23,757 bases of DNA. Source: a virus. The DNA is taken from positions 1 through 23,757 of IMG/VR virus record IMGVR_UViG_3300033142_000027; one strand, written 5' to 3'. The stretch's first letter is position 1, and each line of letters starts with the position of its first letter. A program made the position numbers and the translations under genes. The notes beneath the pieces were generated by a model. The model was not told the origin of the DNA, made no database searches, and worked only from the letters and a program-made list of their open reading frames with translations. Below are positions 17,374 through 23,183 of this stretch, in pieces.

Positions 17374-17782
17374 TAGTTATGTCTTTATATTCTTCTGTCG
17401 CATCAAAAGAAGGACAGGCTTTAGATGAAAAATCCCGATGACCATGTATAATAGCATCAGGGTGTAACTTGACTAAAACAGTTAGTAACTGTCTTAAACT
17501 AATGATTTGTTCTGGTGTTCTTGTGTCTTTTGGATTTAAGTCTTTATCGACTCCTCCGATATAACATATCCCAATGCTATATTTATTTTTTCCTTTAGTA
17601 TGAGCTCCTGGTGTAGCGACAGGTCTTCCGTACTCTATTGATCCATCTAATCCTATAACGAAATGATATCCGATTCCTGACCAGCCTCGTGCCTTATGCC
17701 AAACATCTATCGTGGCAGCATCGATGTTCTGTCCCTCTCTGGTTGCAGAACAGTGAACTATAATTTTTCTAATCTTTCTCAT
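17357..17782 (-). CDS. N-acetylmuramoyl-L-alanine amidase (T7 lysozyme-like endolysin)
   Basis: The enzyme cuts the bond between N-acetylmuramic acid and L-alanine in peptidoglycan at lysis. The 141-aa product matches the Amidase_2 fold. Zinc ligands are H10 (IIVHCSATREG), H115 (IHGHRDF) and C123 (KACPSFD), with catalytic Y39 (GIGYHF) and K121. All five positions are offset by exactly seven from T7 lysozyme H17, Y46, H122, K128 and C130. I chose the ATG at 17782; the frame is open to 17827, but the preceding residues are Arg-rich and unlike the family, and the T7 register fits 17782. There is no signal peptide, so release needs a holin. It overlaps the 55-aa membrane gene by 14 bases. Confidence 0.92.
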   Translation of the reverse strand: MRKIRKIIVHCSATREGQNIDAATIDVWHKARGWSGIGYHFVIGLDGSIEYGRPVATPGAHTKGKNKYSIGICYIGGVDKDLNPKDTRTPEQIISLRQLLTVLVKLHPDAIIHGHRDFSSKACPSFDATEEYKDITNGWKN

Positions 17783-17936
17783 TATCCTTTCCCTTCGCAA
17801 ACTTGTAAATCGTAAACGCAATGGCAAGGCTTAATGATATAAATTGTAAAATTTCGTTACACTCGGTAAGTGTTAATCCTAATGCTCCAGCATTTGCCAG
17901 GCCTACTTCTACGGTATCTTTCACGCTTTTAGTCAT
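17769..17936 (-). CDS. Small membrane protein of the lysis cassette (55 aa)
   Basis: I use the ATG at 17936 (55 aa); the longer frame to 17972 would need a TTG start. One hydrophobic segment spans about 29-45 (ILQFISLSLAIAFTIYKF) and is followed by a charged tail, GKDNEKD. The N-terminal part is amphipathic with a Gly/Ala-rich stretch. It overlaps the amidase by 14 bases, so a lysis role (holin, antiholin or pinholin-like) is likely, alongside the larger holin at 16337. A single segment and a charged tail also fit an antiholin. Its ATG sits inside the stop region of the 27-codon frame upstream, which suggests coupling. Confidence 0.65.
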   Translation of the reverse strand: MTKSVKDTVEVGLANAGALGLTLTECNEILQFISLSLAIAFTIYKFAKGKDNEKD

Positions 17937-18012
17937 TTTTAATGTTAATTGTATCGCTTTGATACCACTCAATCATTTCAGTATGTGTCGATGTTTCTAT
18001 CCAGTTGATCAT
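17929..18012 (-). CDS. Possible leader peptide ORF (27 aa), near-leaderless
   Basis: An ATG at 18012 opens 27 codons (starting MINWIETSTHTEMIEWYQSD) and ends at a TAA at 17929-17931, overlapping the ATG of the 55-aa gene by eight bases. The -7 box at 18018-18025 is only five bases upstream, so the predicted transcript would start at or very near this ATG. It has no recognisable motif. It may be a coupling leader for the lysis genes or just untranslated leader; I cannot decide. Confidence 0.35.
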   Translation of the reverse strand: MINWIETSTHTEMIEWYQSDTINIKND

Positions 18013-18017
18013 GGTTA

Positions 18018-18025
18018 CAAAGATA
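18018..18025 (-). promoter_or_regulatory. Promoter -7 box TATCTTTG for the lysis genes
   Basis: The minus strand reads TATCTTTG just after the stop of the basic 77-aa gene (18037). It would drive the membrane peptide, amidase, three small basic genes, holin and 44-aa gene until the next box at 16172. The small gap and exact sequence support it; no clear -33 TTG is visible. Confidence 0.6.
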
Positions 18026-18036
18026 TAATTATTTAT

Positions 18037-18270
18037 TTAGACTTTTCGGCCAGGTTTCATGGCTCTGGTTGCGTCTCGGACACCCTTACTTTTCTTATGT
18101 AAATCGGTATGAGCTTTAACAACACTCTTAACCATGTTGTAAGCTGTCTTGACAGGATTTGGGGGACTACCCATCTTAACTTTCTTTTCAGCCGCAGTTA
18201 GCCTACGAAGTTGTTTGTTGGCATTCCTGTGGTTCTTGTTGGTTTTATTTTTTCCGTTGGGATCTGGCAT
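18037..18270 (-). CDS. Small basic hypothetical protein (77 aa)
   Basis: The product starts MPDPNGKNKTNKNHRNANKQ, has a helical Lys/Arg-rich middle and ends in ATRAMKPGRKV. It has no Cys, membrane segment or signal. Net charge is strongly positive. It starts 10 bases after the 185-aa virion-like gene and precedes the lysis promoter. I do not recognise a family. It may be another member of the basic accessory set; DNA or RNA binding is possible from composition alone. Confidence 0.65.
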   Translation of the reverse strand: MPDPNGKNKTNKNHRNANKQLRRLTAAEKKVKMGSPPNPVKTAYNMVKSVVKAHTDLHKKSKGVRDATRAMKPGRKV

Positions 18271-18280
18271 AACTATCTGA

Positions 18281-18838
18281 TTACCAAAGTGCTACAATAT
18301 TCTCTACAGTAGTTCCTGTTTTTCTTACCATTATAACATTGATAGGATGATAGTGCCCAGGGATTACATTCTTATATGTAATAGGACTCATTCCTGTAAC
18401 ATCATCAGCTTGAGTCCAAGAATGATTTTGTTCTGCCATAACAACTGTTAGGTCACCACCAATAGCTGGGTTTGTCGGCCCAACATTACCTGATACAAAT
18501 CCTCCAGTATATAGGTTACATGCTTCGGCTTGTCTGTTATAAATATTAAATACTGCACCAGCTGAACCTGTAGCTCCTCCTGAAAGTCTAATGTTTTGAT
18601 CATCAATAACCTCAAGAACCCAATAAGCCTCTCCGTCTGTTGTATTATATACAATTGCTCCTGGATTAATTCCAGCTGCCTCCAAACCTCCAGATGCTAC
18701 AGTAGCTAAATCTGCTTTAGTGAAGTCACCTGTTTCGTTTGCAAGTGATAGTATTAATGAATTTGGATCAGGGATTCTAACTTCATCACTTGGGATGACA
18801 GCTAATGCCTGTGCGTAATTTAACTTTTGATATGCCAT
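18281..18838 (-). CDS. Putative virion structural protein (decoration or head fibre type)
   Basis: The product is 185 aa, beta-rich and weakly acidic. It begins MAYQKLNYAQALAVIPSDEV followed by RIPDPNSLI, and residues about 59-80 read PGAIVYNTTDGEAYWVLEVI. Similar openings (MAYQKLQ-type, then ALAVIPSD) and the pattern G-x-IVYNTTD occur, from memory, in structural proteins of marine phages. The end, HYHPINVIMVRKTGT, fits a compact beta-domain. It is flanked by small basic genes rather than the main head cluster. A capsid decoration or fibre-type role is likely, but the exact one is open. Confidence 0.55.
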   Translation of the reverse strand: MAYQKLNYAQALAVIPSDEVRIPDPNSLILSLANETGDFTKADLATVASGGLEAAGINPGAIVYNTTDGEAYWVLEVIDDQNIRLSGGATGSAGAVFNIYNRQAEACNLYTGGFVSGNVGPTNPAIGGDLTVVMAEQNHSWTQADDVTGMSPITYKNVIPGHYHPINVIMVRKTGTTVENIVALW

Positions 18839-18844
18839 TTTTAT

Positions 18845-19012
18845 TTATTTATTATAAGGAAAGGCTCTGTTCAAGCTATCTCTTCTCTTTCCACAACCAC
18901 AGTCTTTACCAGTAGCTTTTGATACAGTATCAACTACTTTCTTTATTCCAGTTGCGGTAGTGAACTTCTCTATTGAATCTCCTAACCCTCTTGATGTTTT
19001 AGTTCGTTTCAT
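18845..19012 (-). CDS. Small basic protein with a DCGC motif (55 aa)
   Basis: The ATG at 19012 overlaps the upstream stop as ATGA. The product starts MKRTKTSRGLGDSIEKFTTA, continues TGIKKVVDTVSKATG, then has KDCGCGKRRDSLNRAFPYNK and a TAA at 18845. The pattern GLGD-x-I then DCGC-x2-R-x2-LN-x2-FPY is conserved in many phages of this kind as I recall. The two Cys are one residue apart, suggesting a metal or redox pair with partners elsewhere. Function unknown. The gene fills the gap before the 185-aa virion gene. Confidence 0.72.
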   Translation of the reverse strand: MKRTKTSRGLGDSIEKFTTATGIKKVVDTVSKATGKDCGCGKRRDSLNRAFPYNK

Positions 19013-19149
19013 TTTTTACAAGTACATAATTTATTAGGACAAGAATCTACACTGAACATTAACTTTCCAATAAGCCAATTCCATCCACATTGAAACTTGC
19101 ACCATACGGATTGCATCCACAATCCTATTTTAACAAATAGTTTTCCCAT
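19009..19149 (-). CDS. Small Cys/Trp-rich protein (46 aa)
   Basis: The ATG at 19149 opens 46 codons ending in a TGA that overlaps the next ATG (ATGA, 19009-19012). The product reads MGKLFVKIGLWMQSVWCKFQ first and ends SVDSCPNKLCTCKK. It has five Cys (17, 21, 37, 42, 44) and four Trp. Residues 5-33 are hydrophobic enough for a membrane-associated helix. Cys-x3-Cys and the C-terminal C-x4-C-x-C group could bind a metal. It starts four bases after the preceding basic gene's stop. I do not recognise the family. Confidence 0.6.
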   Translation of the reverse strand: MGKLFVKIGLWMQSVWCKFQCGWNWLIGKLMFSVDSCPNKLCTCKK

Positions 19150-19153
19150 AATT

Positions 19154-19354
19154 TTATCTTTTATATCCTTTAACAGAGCCTTTCTTATTTCTACATCCCT
19201 TGCCGCTCTTGAGACTTCTTGAACAAATGTTTGCTAACTTTTGTCCAACTCTTGCTCCTTTATTAGCTCTTCTTTTTGCTTTACGCATTGCTCGTCTTCC
19301 GTATCCTCCTCCTGAAGGTGTGGCTGCTAAAGGGATTGACTCTCTAAACTCCAT
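19154..19354 (-). CDS. Small basic Cys-containing protein (65 aa)
   Basis: I start at the ATG at 19354 (MEFRESIPLAATPSGGGYGR), one base after the upstream stop; the frame extends to 19390 only by overlapping the end of the previous gene and needing an unusual start. The middle is Arg/Lys/Ala rich (RRAMRKAKRRANKGARVGQK). The end holds ANICSRSLKSGKGCRNKKGS, with Cys at about 46 and 55. No acidic residues occur after residue 5. It belongs to the cluster of basic, paired-Cys proteins; function unknown, nucleic acid binding likely. Confidence 0.65.
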   Translation of the reverse strand: MEFRESIPLAATPSGGGYGRRAMRKAKRRANKGARVGQKLANICSRSLKSGKGCRNKKGSVKGYKR

Positions 19355-19355
19355 A

Positions 19356-19562
19356 TTATTTTTTTGTTTTACAACCAAAGTTGTTGGCATAGTTCGCCAT
19401 TTTAACTACTCTATCAGAATACTTGTCAGTCTTTTTCATAACAGCAGAAGCTGCACTACAAGCATCTTTGAATCCATTAGACTTAGCCCACTTAGTAAAA
19501 TCACCCTGGCGAGACTTTTTAATCTCAGGAAACTTTTGTTTTGTTTTTCCTTTGTAAGCCAT
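19356..19562 (-). CDS. Small basic Cys-containing protein (68 aa)
   Basis: The product starts MAYKGKTKQKFPEIKKSRQG and continues DFTKWAKSNGFKDACSAASA, ending NNFGCKTKK. It is Lys rich, with Cys at 35 and 64, and probably helical. The pattern W-x-K-x-N-G-F-K-D-A-C-S-A-A is reminiscent of the WAKRTF and SAYAN block of the 53-aa protein at 17212, so the two may be distantly related. Its ATG overlaps the stop of the 72-aa gene as TAATG. Function unknown. Confidence 0.65.
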   Translation of the reverse strand: MAYKGKTKQKFPEIKKSRQGDFTKWAKSNGFKDACSAASAVMKKTDKYSDRVVKMANYANNFGCKTKK

Positions 19563-19780
19563 TACTTTCTAATTGCAGATCCGATCTTTTTCTTCACATT
19601 ATTAATGCACTCGTAAGACATATTGTGATCTCCACCATATGCATGACCGTAATCTTTTTTAGACATTGCTTTAGACTCATCTCTTCTTGCTTTGAAAGAC
19701 TGAGACTTCTTTCCGTTCTTAGCTCCCAAAGACTCATCAAGTCTTGAGTTGTAACCTTGCTTTTTAGATTTTTTATACAT
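19562..19780 (-). CDS. Conserved small phage protein with the RLDESLG motif (72 aa)
   Basis: The product begins MYKKSKKQGYNSRLDESLGA, continues KNGKKSQSFKARRDESKAMS and ends in a helical Lys-rich segment. The pairing of YN-x-RLDESLG with a following RRDESK is a conserved block in small proteins of Bacteroidota and marine phages from memory. One Cys is at about 58. It is the first gene after the box at 19804, with an AT-rich leader, and is followed by a TAATG-coupled gene. Function unknown; the two DES motifs suggest a short internal duplication. Confidence 0.7.
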   Translation of the reverse strand: MYKKSKKQGYNSRLDESLGAKNGKKSQSFKARRDESKAMSKKDYGHAYGGDHNMSYECINNVKKKIGSAIRK

Positions 19781-19803
19781 GATAATTAATTTTTAATATT
19801 TCA

Positions 19804-19811
19804 CAAAGATA
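19804..19811 (-). promoter_or_regulatory. Promoter -7 box TATCTTTG for the small basic protein cluster
   Basis: The minus strand reads TATCTTTG 24 bases before the ATG at 19780. The transcript could run to the next box at 18018, covering the 72-, 68-, 65-, 46-, 55-, 185- and 77-aa genes. No exact -33 TTG is visible. Confidence 0.65.
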
Positions 19812-19826
19812 ATAATATTTTAAAGA

Positions 19827-20495
19827 CTATCCCCAGGTCTGATCCCAGCGTCTTAGCCCAGCTCTTTCTAATGCTTTAGCTCTGTTCTTCTTTCTTCTTT
19901 TGTTACCTCTTTTGTATCTACTCTCAGCCATATCCTCCCTCATGTTTGCTCTCTTGATTCTTCTTTCAGATGCTTTGTTAACCATCTTCATTCTTTTAGC
20001 ACCCCTATCTTTAATCCTGTTTTCTGTCTTAGCTGCTCTACTTGCTGCTTTATCCATAGTCTTCATAGACTTACCAGCAACCTTCTTTTGTTTATCAGCT
20101 AACTTTTGCTTTCTTTTTTCAGAAGAGGTTTTGTTAATTTTGCTTTGAATCTTATCGTATTTAGCAATTGCTTTTGAAGCAGCATTACCAGCTTTCTTTT
20201 CAAAACGAGATTTACTCTTTTCAAGTTTAGCAGCCTGAGATTTTTTGTTTGCCCTATTCTTTTCTATATTCTTATTAGCAGCCTTTACCCTTCTTGAAAC
20301 AGCATCTCCTTTTGATTTAATGTTTCTTTTATCAGCGGCAATCTGTTTATTAGTTCTGTTCTTTCTAATTTTAGATTGTCTTCTTGCAATCTTCTCATCT
20401 CTAACAGGATCTAAACTGGATGGTCTTTTAGCCCTAACTCTTTTGTGTTTTGAGTCTGGGCCAATATACTTCTTCCTTTTCTTATCTTCAGGCAT
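19827..20495 (-). CDS. Very basic Lys/Arg/Ala-rich helical protein (222 aa)
   Basis: I start at the ATG at 20495 (MPEDKKRKKYIGPDSKHKRV); the frame extends to 20534 only by running into the promoter box. The product is among the most basic in the window: Lys, Arg, Ala, Asn and Ser make up most of it, with short coiled-coil-like runs such as AAKLEKSKSRFEKKAGNAAS and RAAKTENRIKDRG, ending GLRRWDQTWG. No enzyme motif, Cys pattern or membrane segment is visible. The composition resembles histone H1-like or phage internal DNA-binding proteins. It diverges from the winged-helix gene, with a shared 49-bp regulatory gap. DNA compaction is the best guess, unproven. Confidence 0.65.
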   Translation of the reverse strand: MPEDKKRKKYIGPDSKHKRVRAKRPSSLDPVRDEKIARRQSKIRKNRTNKQIAADKRNIKSKGDAVSRRVKAANKNIEKNRANKKSQAAKLEKSKSRFEKKAGNAASKAIAKYDKIQSKINKTSSEKRKQKLADKQKKVAGKSMKTMDKAASRAAKTENRIKDRGAKRMKMVNKASERRIKRANMREDMAESRYKRGNKRRKKNRAKALERAGLRRWDQTWG

Positions 20496-20516
20496 ATCTT
20501 TTAATTTTGTACTTTC

Positions 20517-20532
20517 GTATCCACAAAGATAC
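20517..20532. promoter_or_regulatory. Candidate operator: GTATC-N6-GATAC inverted repeat
   Basis: The 49-bp gap between divergent start codons (20495 minus, 20545 plus) contains a perfect 5-bp inverted repeat with a 6-base spacer. It covers most of the minus-strand -7 box (20524-20531) and lies next to a plus-strand TACTTTCG (20510-20517), one mismatch from TAnnTTTG. A bound dimer here could block both promoters. The neighbouring winged-helix protein is the obvious candidate. The arms are short, so chance is possible. Confidence 0.4.
20524..20531 (-). promoter_or_regulatory. Promoter -7 box TATCTTTG for the 222-aa basic protein
   Basis: The minus strand reads TATCTTTG 29 bases before the chosen ATG at 20495. 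It overlaps the GTATC/GATAC inverted repeat, so it is a likely point of regulation. No exact TTG is visible in the -33 region. Confidence 0.65.
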
Positions 20533-20544
20533 AAATTAAATTTA

Positions 20545-21015
20545 ATGCAAAATATAGTACGAAAGAACTACGATAGAGTTCAGCCCTCCCATGATTATAT
20601 GAAGTATTGGAGGGTGATAAGGTATTGGGCTAAAGCCAAATACAAGGTCGGAACTCCAGACATTGATATGCTATTTTTTCTATATAGCGAACAGATATTC
20701 AATAAGACAAAGTTTAAAGAATTCGAAGAATGCATGTCTTGGGATGAACCCAGATTCCATAGGCTTCTAAAAGAAGGATGGATACATATATGGAGAAAGA
20801 GAAACGGTAGCGAAGCTACCTTGTACGAATTATCCTACAAAGGAAAGAGACTTGTCAATACTTTATATAAGAAACTTAATGGAGAAGAAATAGGGGAGAA
20901 CCCAAGAGTTAACCCCCTATTTAGAAATGATGCATCTTATATGGATAAGATATATCGGAATATGATTATAGAGATGAATCAGTTTATAAAACAACAACGA
21001 CATCTCTCTCAGTGA
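20545..21015 (+). CDS. Winged helix-turn-helix (MarR-like) transcriptional regulator
   Basis: This is the only clear plus-strand gene. I start at the ATG at 20545 (156 aa), after the AT-rich leader; the frame is open further left only as antisense of the basic gene. Helical segments at about 39-50 (DIDMLFFLYSEQ), 54-64 and 67-80 (DEPRFHRLLKEGWI) are followed by a two-strand wing, HIWRKRNGSEATLYELS (81-97), then helix KGKRLVNTLYKKL. That order matches MarR-type winged-helix proteins, with wing residues Arg84, Lys85 and Arg86. The C-terminal half may be for dimerisation. It diverges from the 222-aa gene across a candidate operator and overlaps the groES 3' end by 32 bp. Control of late genes or of itself is inferred. 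Confidence 0.7.
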   Translation: MQNIVRKNYDRVQPSHDYMKYWRVIRYWAKAKYKVGTPDIDMLFFLYSEQIFNKTKFKEFEECMSWDEPRFHRLLKEGWIHIWRKRNGSEATLYELSYKGKRLVNTLYKKLNGEEIGENPRVNPLFRNDASYMDKIYRNMIIEMNQFIKQQRHLSQ

Positions 21016-21241
21016 TAACCATATAAGGATTATCCTCGATCAACATCTCGTGTCCAGATGATTTATCATAATAGATAATATCACCTTCGTTTATAACACT
21101 CACATCTGTACCTGACTTAATTACCTCACCCTTACGATATCTAAAGTCCGATGCGTCTTGTGCTGAAAGCAAAAGACCTGATTCGGTTTTTAGTTCTTCT
21201 TTAATGGTTTTGATAATAATGTATTTACCTATTGGTTTCAT
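20984..21241 (-). CDS. groES: Co-chaperonin GroES
   Basis: GroES caps the GroEL ring and closes the folding chamber. The 85-aa product keeps the Cpn10 order: KYIIIKTIKEE strand, mobile loop (about 14-32, KTESGLLLSAQDASDFRY) with hydrophobic tripeptide LLL, then GEVIKSG and the core NEGDIIYYDKSSGHEMLIED ending VITERDVVVVL. It is shorter than the usual 95-100 aa: the roof hairpin between GEVIKSG and GDIIYY is reduced to about ten residues. T4 gp31 likewise lacks a roof, so an altered chamber is plausible. Its ATG overlaps the groEL stop as ATGA (21238-21241). The 3' end overlaps the convergent regulator by 32 bp. Confidence 0.92.
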   Translation of the reverse strand: MKPIGKYIIIKTIKEELKTESGLLLSAQDASDFRYRKGEVIKSGTDVSVINEGDIIYYDKSSGHEMLIEDNPYMVITERDVVVVL

Positions 21242-22896
21242 CTTTCAGCTCTTTTATGTGTAACGATTGCATTAGTAGTTAAGATAGTTGTGGCTACACT
21301 AATAGCATTCATCAATGCGTTCTTAGTTACTTTGGCTGGATCTACAATCCCCATCTCAATCATATCTCCATACTCTTGTTTAAACACATCGTATCCTTTT
21401 GTATTGAATGCTGGGTATGGTGCATTTTCGAAATCACCAAAAGCTCTCTCATCATATATCTCTTTCAATACTTCATCTTCATCTAATCCAGCGTTCTTAA
21501 GTATTTGTTGAAGTGGTGCTTTAAGTGCTTCTCGAATAATCATTTCAGTAGCCTGGTCTTCTGCAATAGTTTCATCTGTTGCATCTTCACAATTACAACC
21601 GAAGTGACGGTGTATATCATATAAGAATAATCCGCCTCCAGGCAGAATGCCTTCTTGTAGTGCGGAACGCACTGCACACACCGAGTCATCGACTCGGTCA
21701 AATTTTTCTTTTTGCTCTATATCTGAGTTAGCTCCAACATATATACAACCAATACCTCCAGCCAAACTCGCAATCCTTTCGTTGATAAACTCTTTCTCAT
21801 GTTTAGCTGTGGTATTATCTTGTTGAACTTTTAGTTCTGCAATTCTATTAGTTATCTCTTCTGACTGATCTCCATCTTTTATAATTACTGTATTTGTTTT
21901 ACCTACAATAATCTTATCTGCAAAACCTAAATCGTCTGCTGTGATTAAAGATAAATCATCTCCAGTCTTTTCAGAAAAGTATTTAGCCCCAATAGCTAAA
22001 GCAATATCTTGCATAAGCTCGTGAGTCTTATATCCAAATGAAGGCGGTAGTATATTACAGAACTTCAAACCATTACGAGCAACATTAGCTGCCAGTGTAT
22101 TAATTACATTACCAGAACATGTTCCTATGATAAGTAACTTTTCTCCAGCATTGATAATTGGTTTTAGAATATTTTCGATTTGAAGGATATTGTTAATCTC
22201 AGTATCACATACTAATACTCTAACACCCTCCATGATACACTCATCTTTTCTCTGGTCATTAATAAACAATGGTGAAGTATAACCTCTATCGATTCGAATA
22301 CCGTTGGTAACTTCAGAGTAAGTTTCATCTGTTTGAGATCTTTCAACTGTTACTATTCCATCTTGACCAACTTGCTTATATGCATCAGCAATAATTTTAC
22401 CTAAATCAAAATCATTGTTAGCAGAGATAGAAGCAATGTGATATAACATATCATCGGTAACCTCAACTGAGCGTTCTTTAATCTTTTTAAGAATAATTTC
22501 AGAGTCATACTTAATTCCATTAATTACCTCCCACACATTGTGATGAGGTTGTATCCATTTTAGTCCAGCCTTTACAAAAGCCTCAGCTAATACAATAGCA
22601 GTAGTTGTTCCATCTCCAGCTACATTAGCTGTTTTCTCAGATGCTTGTTTAATCATTCTAACCGCAAGGTTCTCAATTGGATCATCGAGATGAATTGACT
22701 TAGCTACAGTAACTCCATCTTTGGTAACTGTTAATCCTTGTAAATGGTCTGGTGATTCTACCAACACTGTTTTACCTCGTGGCCCAAGTGTTGATTTAAC
22801 TGCTTTAGAGATTTTAGTTATTCCGCTGATTAACTTCTCTCTTGCCTCCTTATCAAAAGTAAGGTCTTTTGGAATGTATCCTTGTTCTGCATTCAT
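21238..22896 (-). CDS. groEL: Chaperonin GroEL
   Basis: The 552-aa product is a group I chaperonin subunit, near the usual 540-550 aa. The ATP-binding motifs are intact: TLGPRGKTV (36-44), VAGDGTTTA (92-100, with D95) and GGG at 420-422, and RVDDSVCAVRSALQEG (401-416) holds the Asp equivalent to E. coli D398. The apical region starts near 190 with DRGYTSPLFI. The end, TNAIVTHKRAER, lacks the Gly-Gly-Met tail of many bacterial GroELs. Apical-region residues 355-372 hold the extra charged stretch common to the family. The gene leads a two-gene operon with groES, driven by the box at 22929. Phage chaperonins are uncommon, so a dedicated role in folding capsid or fibre proteins is a natural inference. 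Confidence 0.95.
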   Translation of the reverse strand: MNAEQGYIPKDLTFDKEAREKLISGITKISKAVKSTLGPRGKTVLVESPDHLQGLTVTKDGVTVAKSIHLDDPIENLAVRMIKQASEKTANVAGDGTTTAIVLAEAFVKAGLKWIQPHHNVWEVINGIKYDSEIILKKIKERSVEVTDDMLYHIASISANNDFDLGKIIADAYKQVGQDGIVTVERSQTDETYSEVTNGIRIDRGYTSPLFINDQRKDECIMEGVRVLVCDTEINNILQIENILKPIINAGEKLLIIGTCSGNVINTLAANVARNGLKFCNILPPSFGYKTHELMQDIALAIGAKYFSEKTGDDLSLITADDLGFADKIIVGKTNTVIIKDGDQSEEITNRIAELKVQQDNTTAKHEKEFINERIASLAGGIGCIYVGANSDIEQKEKFDRVDDSVCAVRSALQEGILPGGGLFLYDIHRHFGCNCEDATDETIAEDQATEMIIREALKAPLQQILKNAGLDEDEVLKEIYDERAFGDFENAPYPAFNTKGYDVFKQEYGDMIEMGIVDPAKVTKNALMNAISVATTILTTNAIVTHKRAER

Positions 22897-22928
22897 AAGA
22901 AATATATTTAATTTAAATTAATTATGGG

Positions 22929-22957
22929 CAAAGATACTAAAAAAATATTTGTGTCAA
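22929..22957 (-). promoter_or_regulatory. Promoter of groEL-groES (TTG-N18-TATCTTTG)
   Basis: The minus strand has TTG (22955-22957) 18 bases before TATCTTTG (22929-22936), close to the Bacteroidota -33/-7 spacing. It is the best-matching promoter in the window and lies 33 bases before the groEL ATG. The TTG is within a tandem ATTGACAC repeat, so a bound repressor or activator could act directly on the -33 site. Confidence 0.75.
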
Positions 22958-23100
22958 TGTGTCAATGTTTTTTTATTTATAGACTATATATATTCTATTA
23001 CTATATATTATTTTTTTATTTATAAAATATTAGATTTCGTTGACACTTCGACACTAATTAATATAAGTAACTATAAATGAGTAACTTACAAAGTGTCAAT
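22951..23100. repeat. GTGTCAA/TTGACAC box cluster upstream of groEL
   Basis: The AT-rich gap 22897-23183 holds four GTGTCAA boxes: a tandem pair of GTGTCAAT at 22951-22966 overlapping the groEL -33 region, an inverted copy TTGACAC at 23040-23046 and a further GTGTCAAT at 23093-23100. The last two are arms of a perfect 9-bp inverted repeat (TTGACACTT 23040-23048, AAGTGTCAA 23091-23099) 42 bases apart. Between them is AT-rich sequence with a repeated AGTAACT. Apart from the terminator at 23126 and the promoter, I see no gene in this gap. Confidence 0.55.
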
Positions 23101-23125
23101 AAAAACAGGGCTTAACACTGTATAT

Positions 23126-23145
23126 AAAAAAAAGAGGCTACCTCT
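23126..23145 (-). terminator. Rho-independent terminator after the 66-aa gene
   Basis: On the minus strand AGAGG-TAG-CCTCT (plus-strand 133-137 and 141-145 of this 100-base block) forms a 5-bp stem and runs into eight T. It lies about 40 bases after the 23184 stop and separates that gene from the groEL transcript. Confidence 0.75.
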
Positions 23146-23183
23146 CAGTAAACCTCTCTTACAACAGAACAAATGGGATTTCT

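Noticed and set aside
17937-17972. Longer start (TTG at 17972) for the membrane peptide
   Set aside because: It needs a rare start codon and overlaps the 27-codon frame; ATG at 17936 has an AT-rich leader.
20245-20544. Upstream extension of the plus-strand regulator frame
   Set aside because: This part is antisense to the basic 222-aa gene and has a low-complexity hydrophobic look; the ATG at 20545 after an AT-rich leader is a better start.
22897-23183. CIRCE element for HrcA control of groEL
   Set aside because: No TTAGCACTC-N9-GAGTGCTAA pattern is present; only the TTGACAC boxes.
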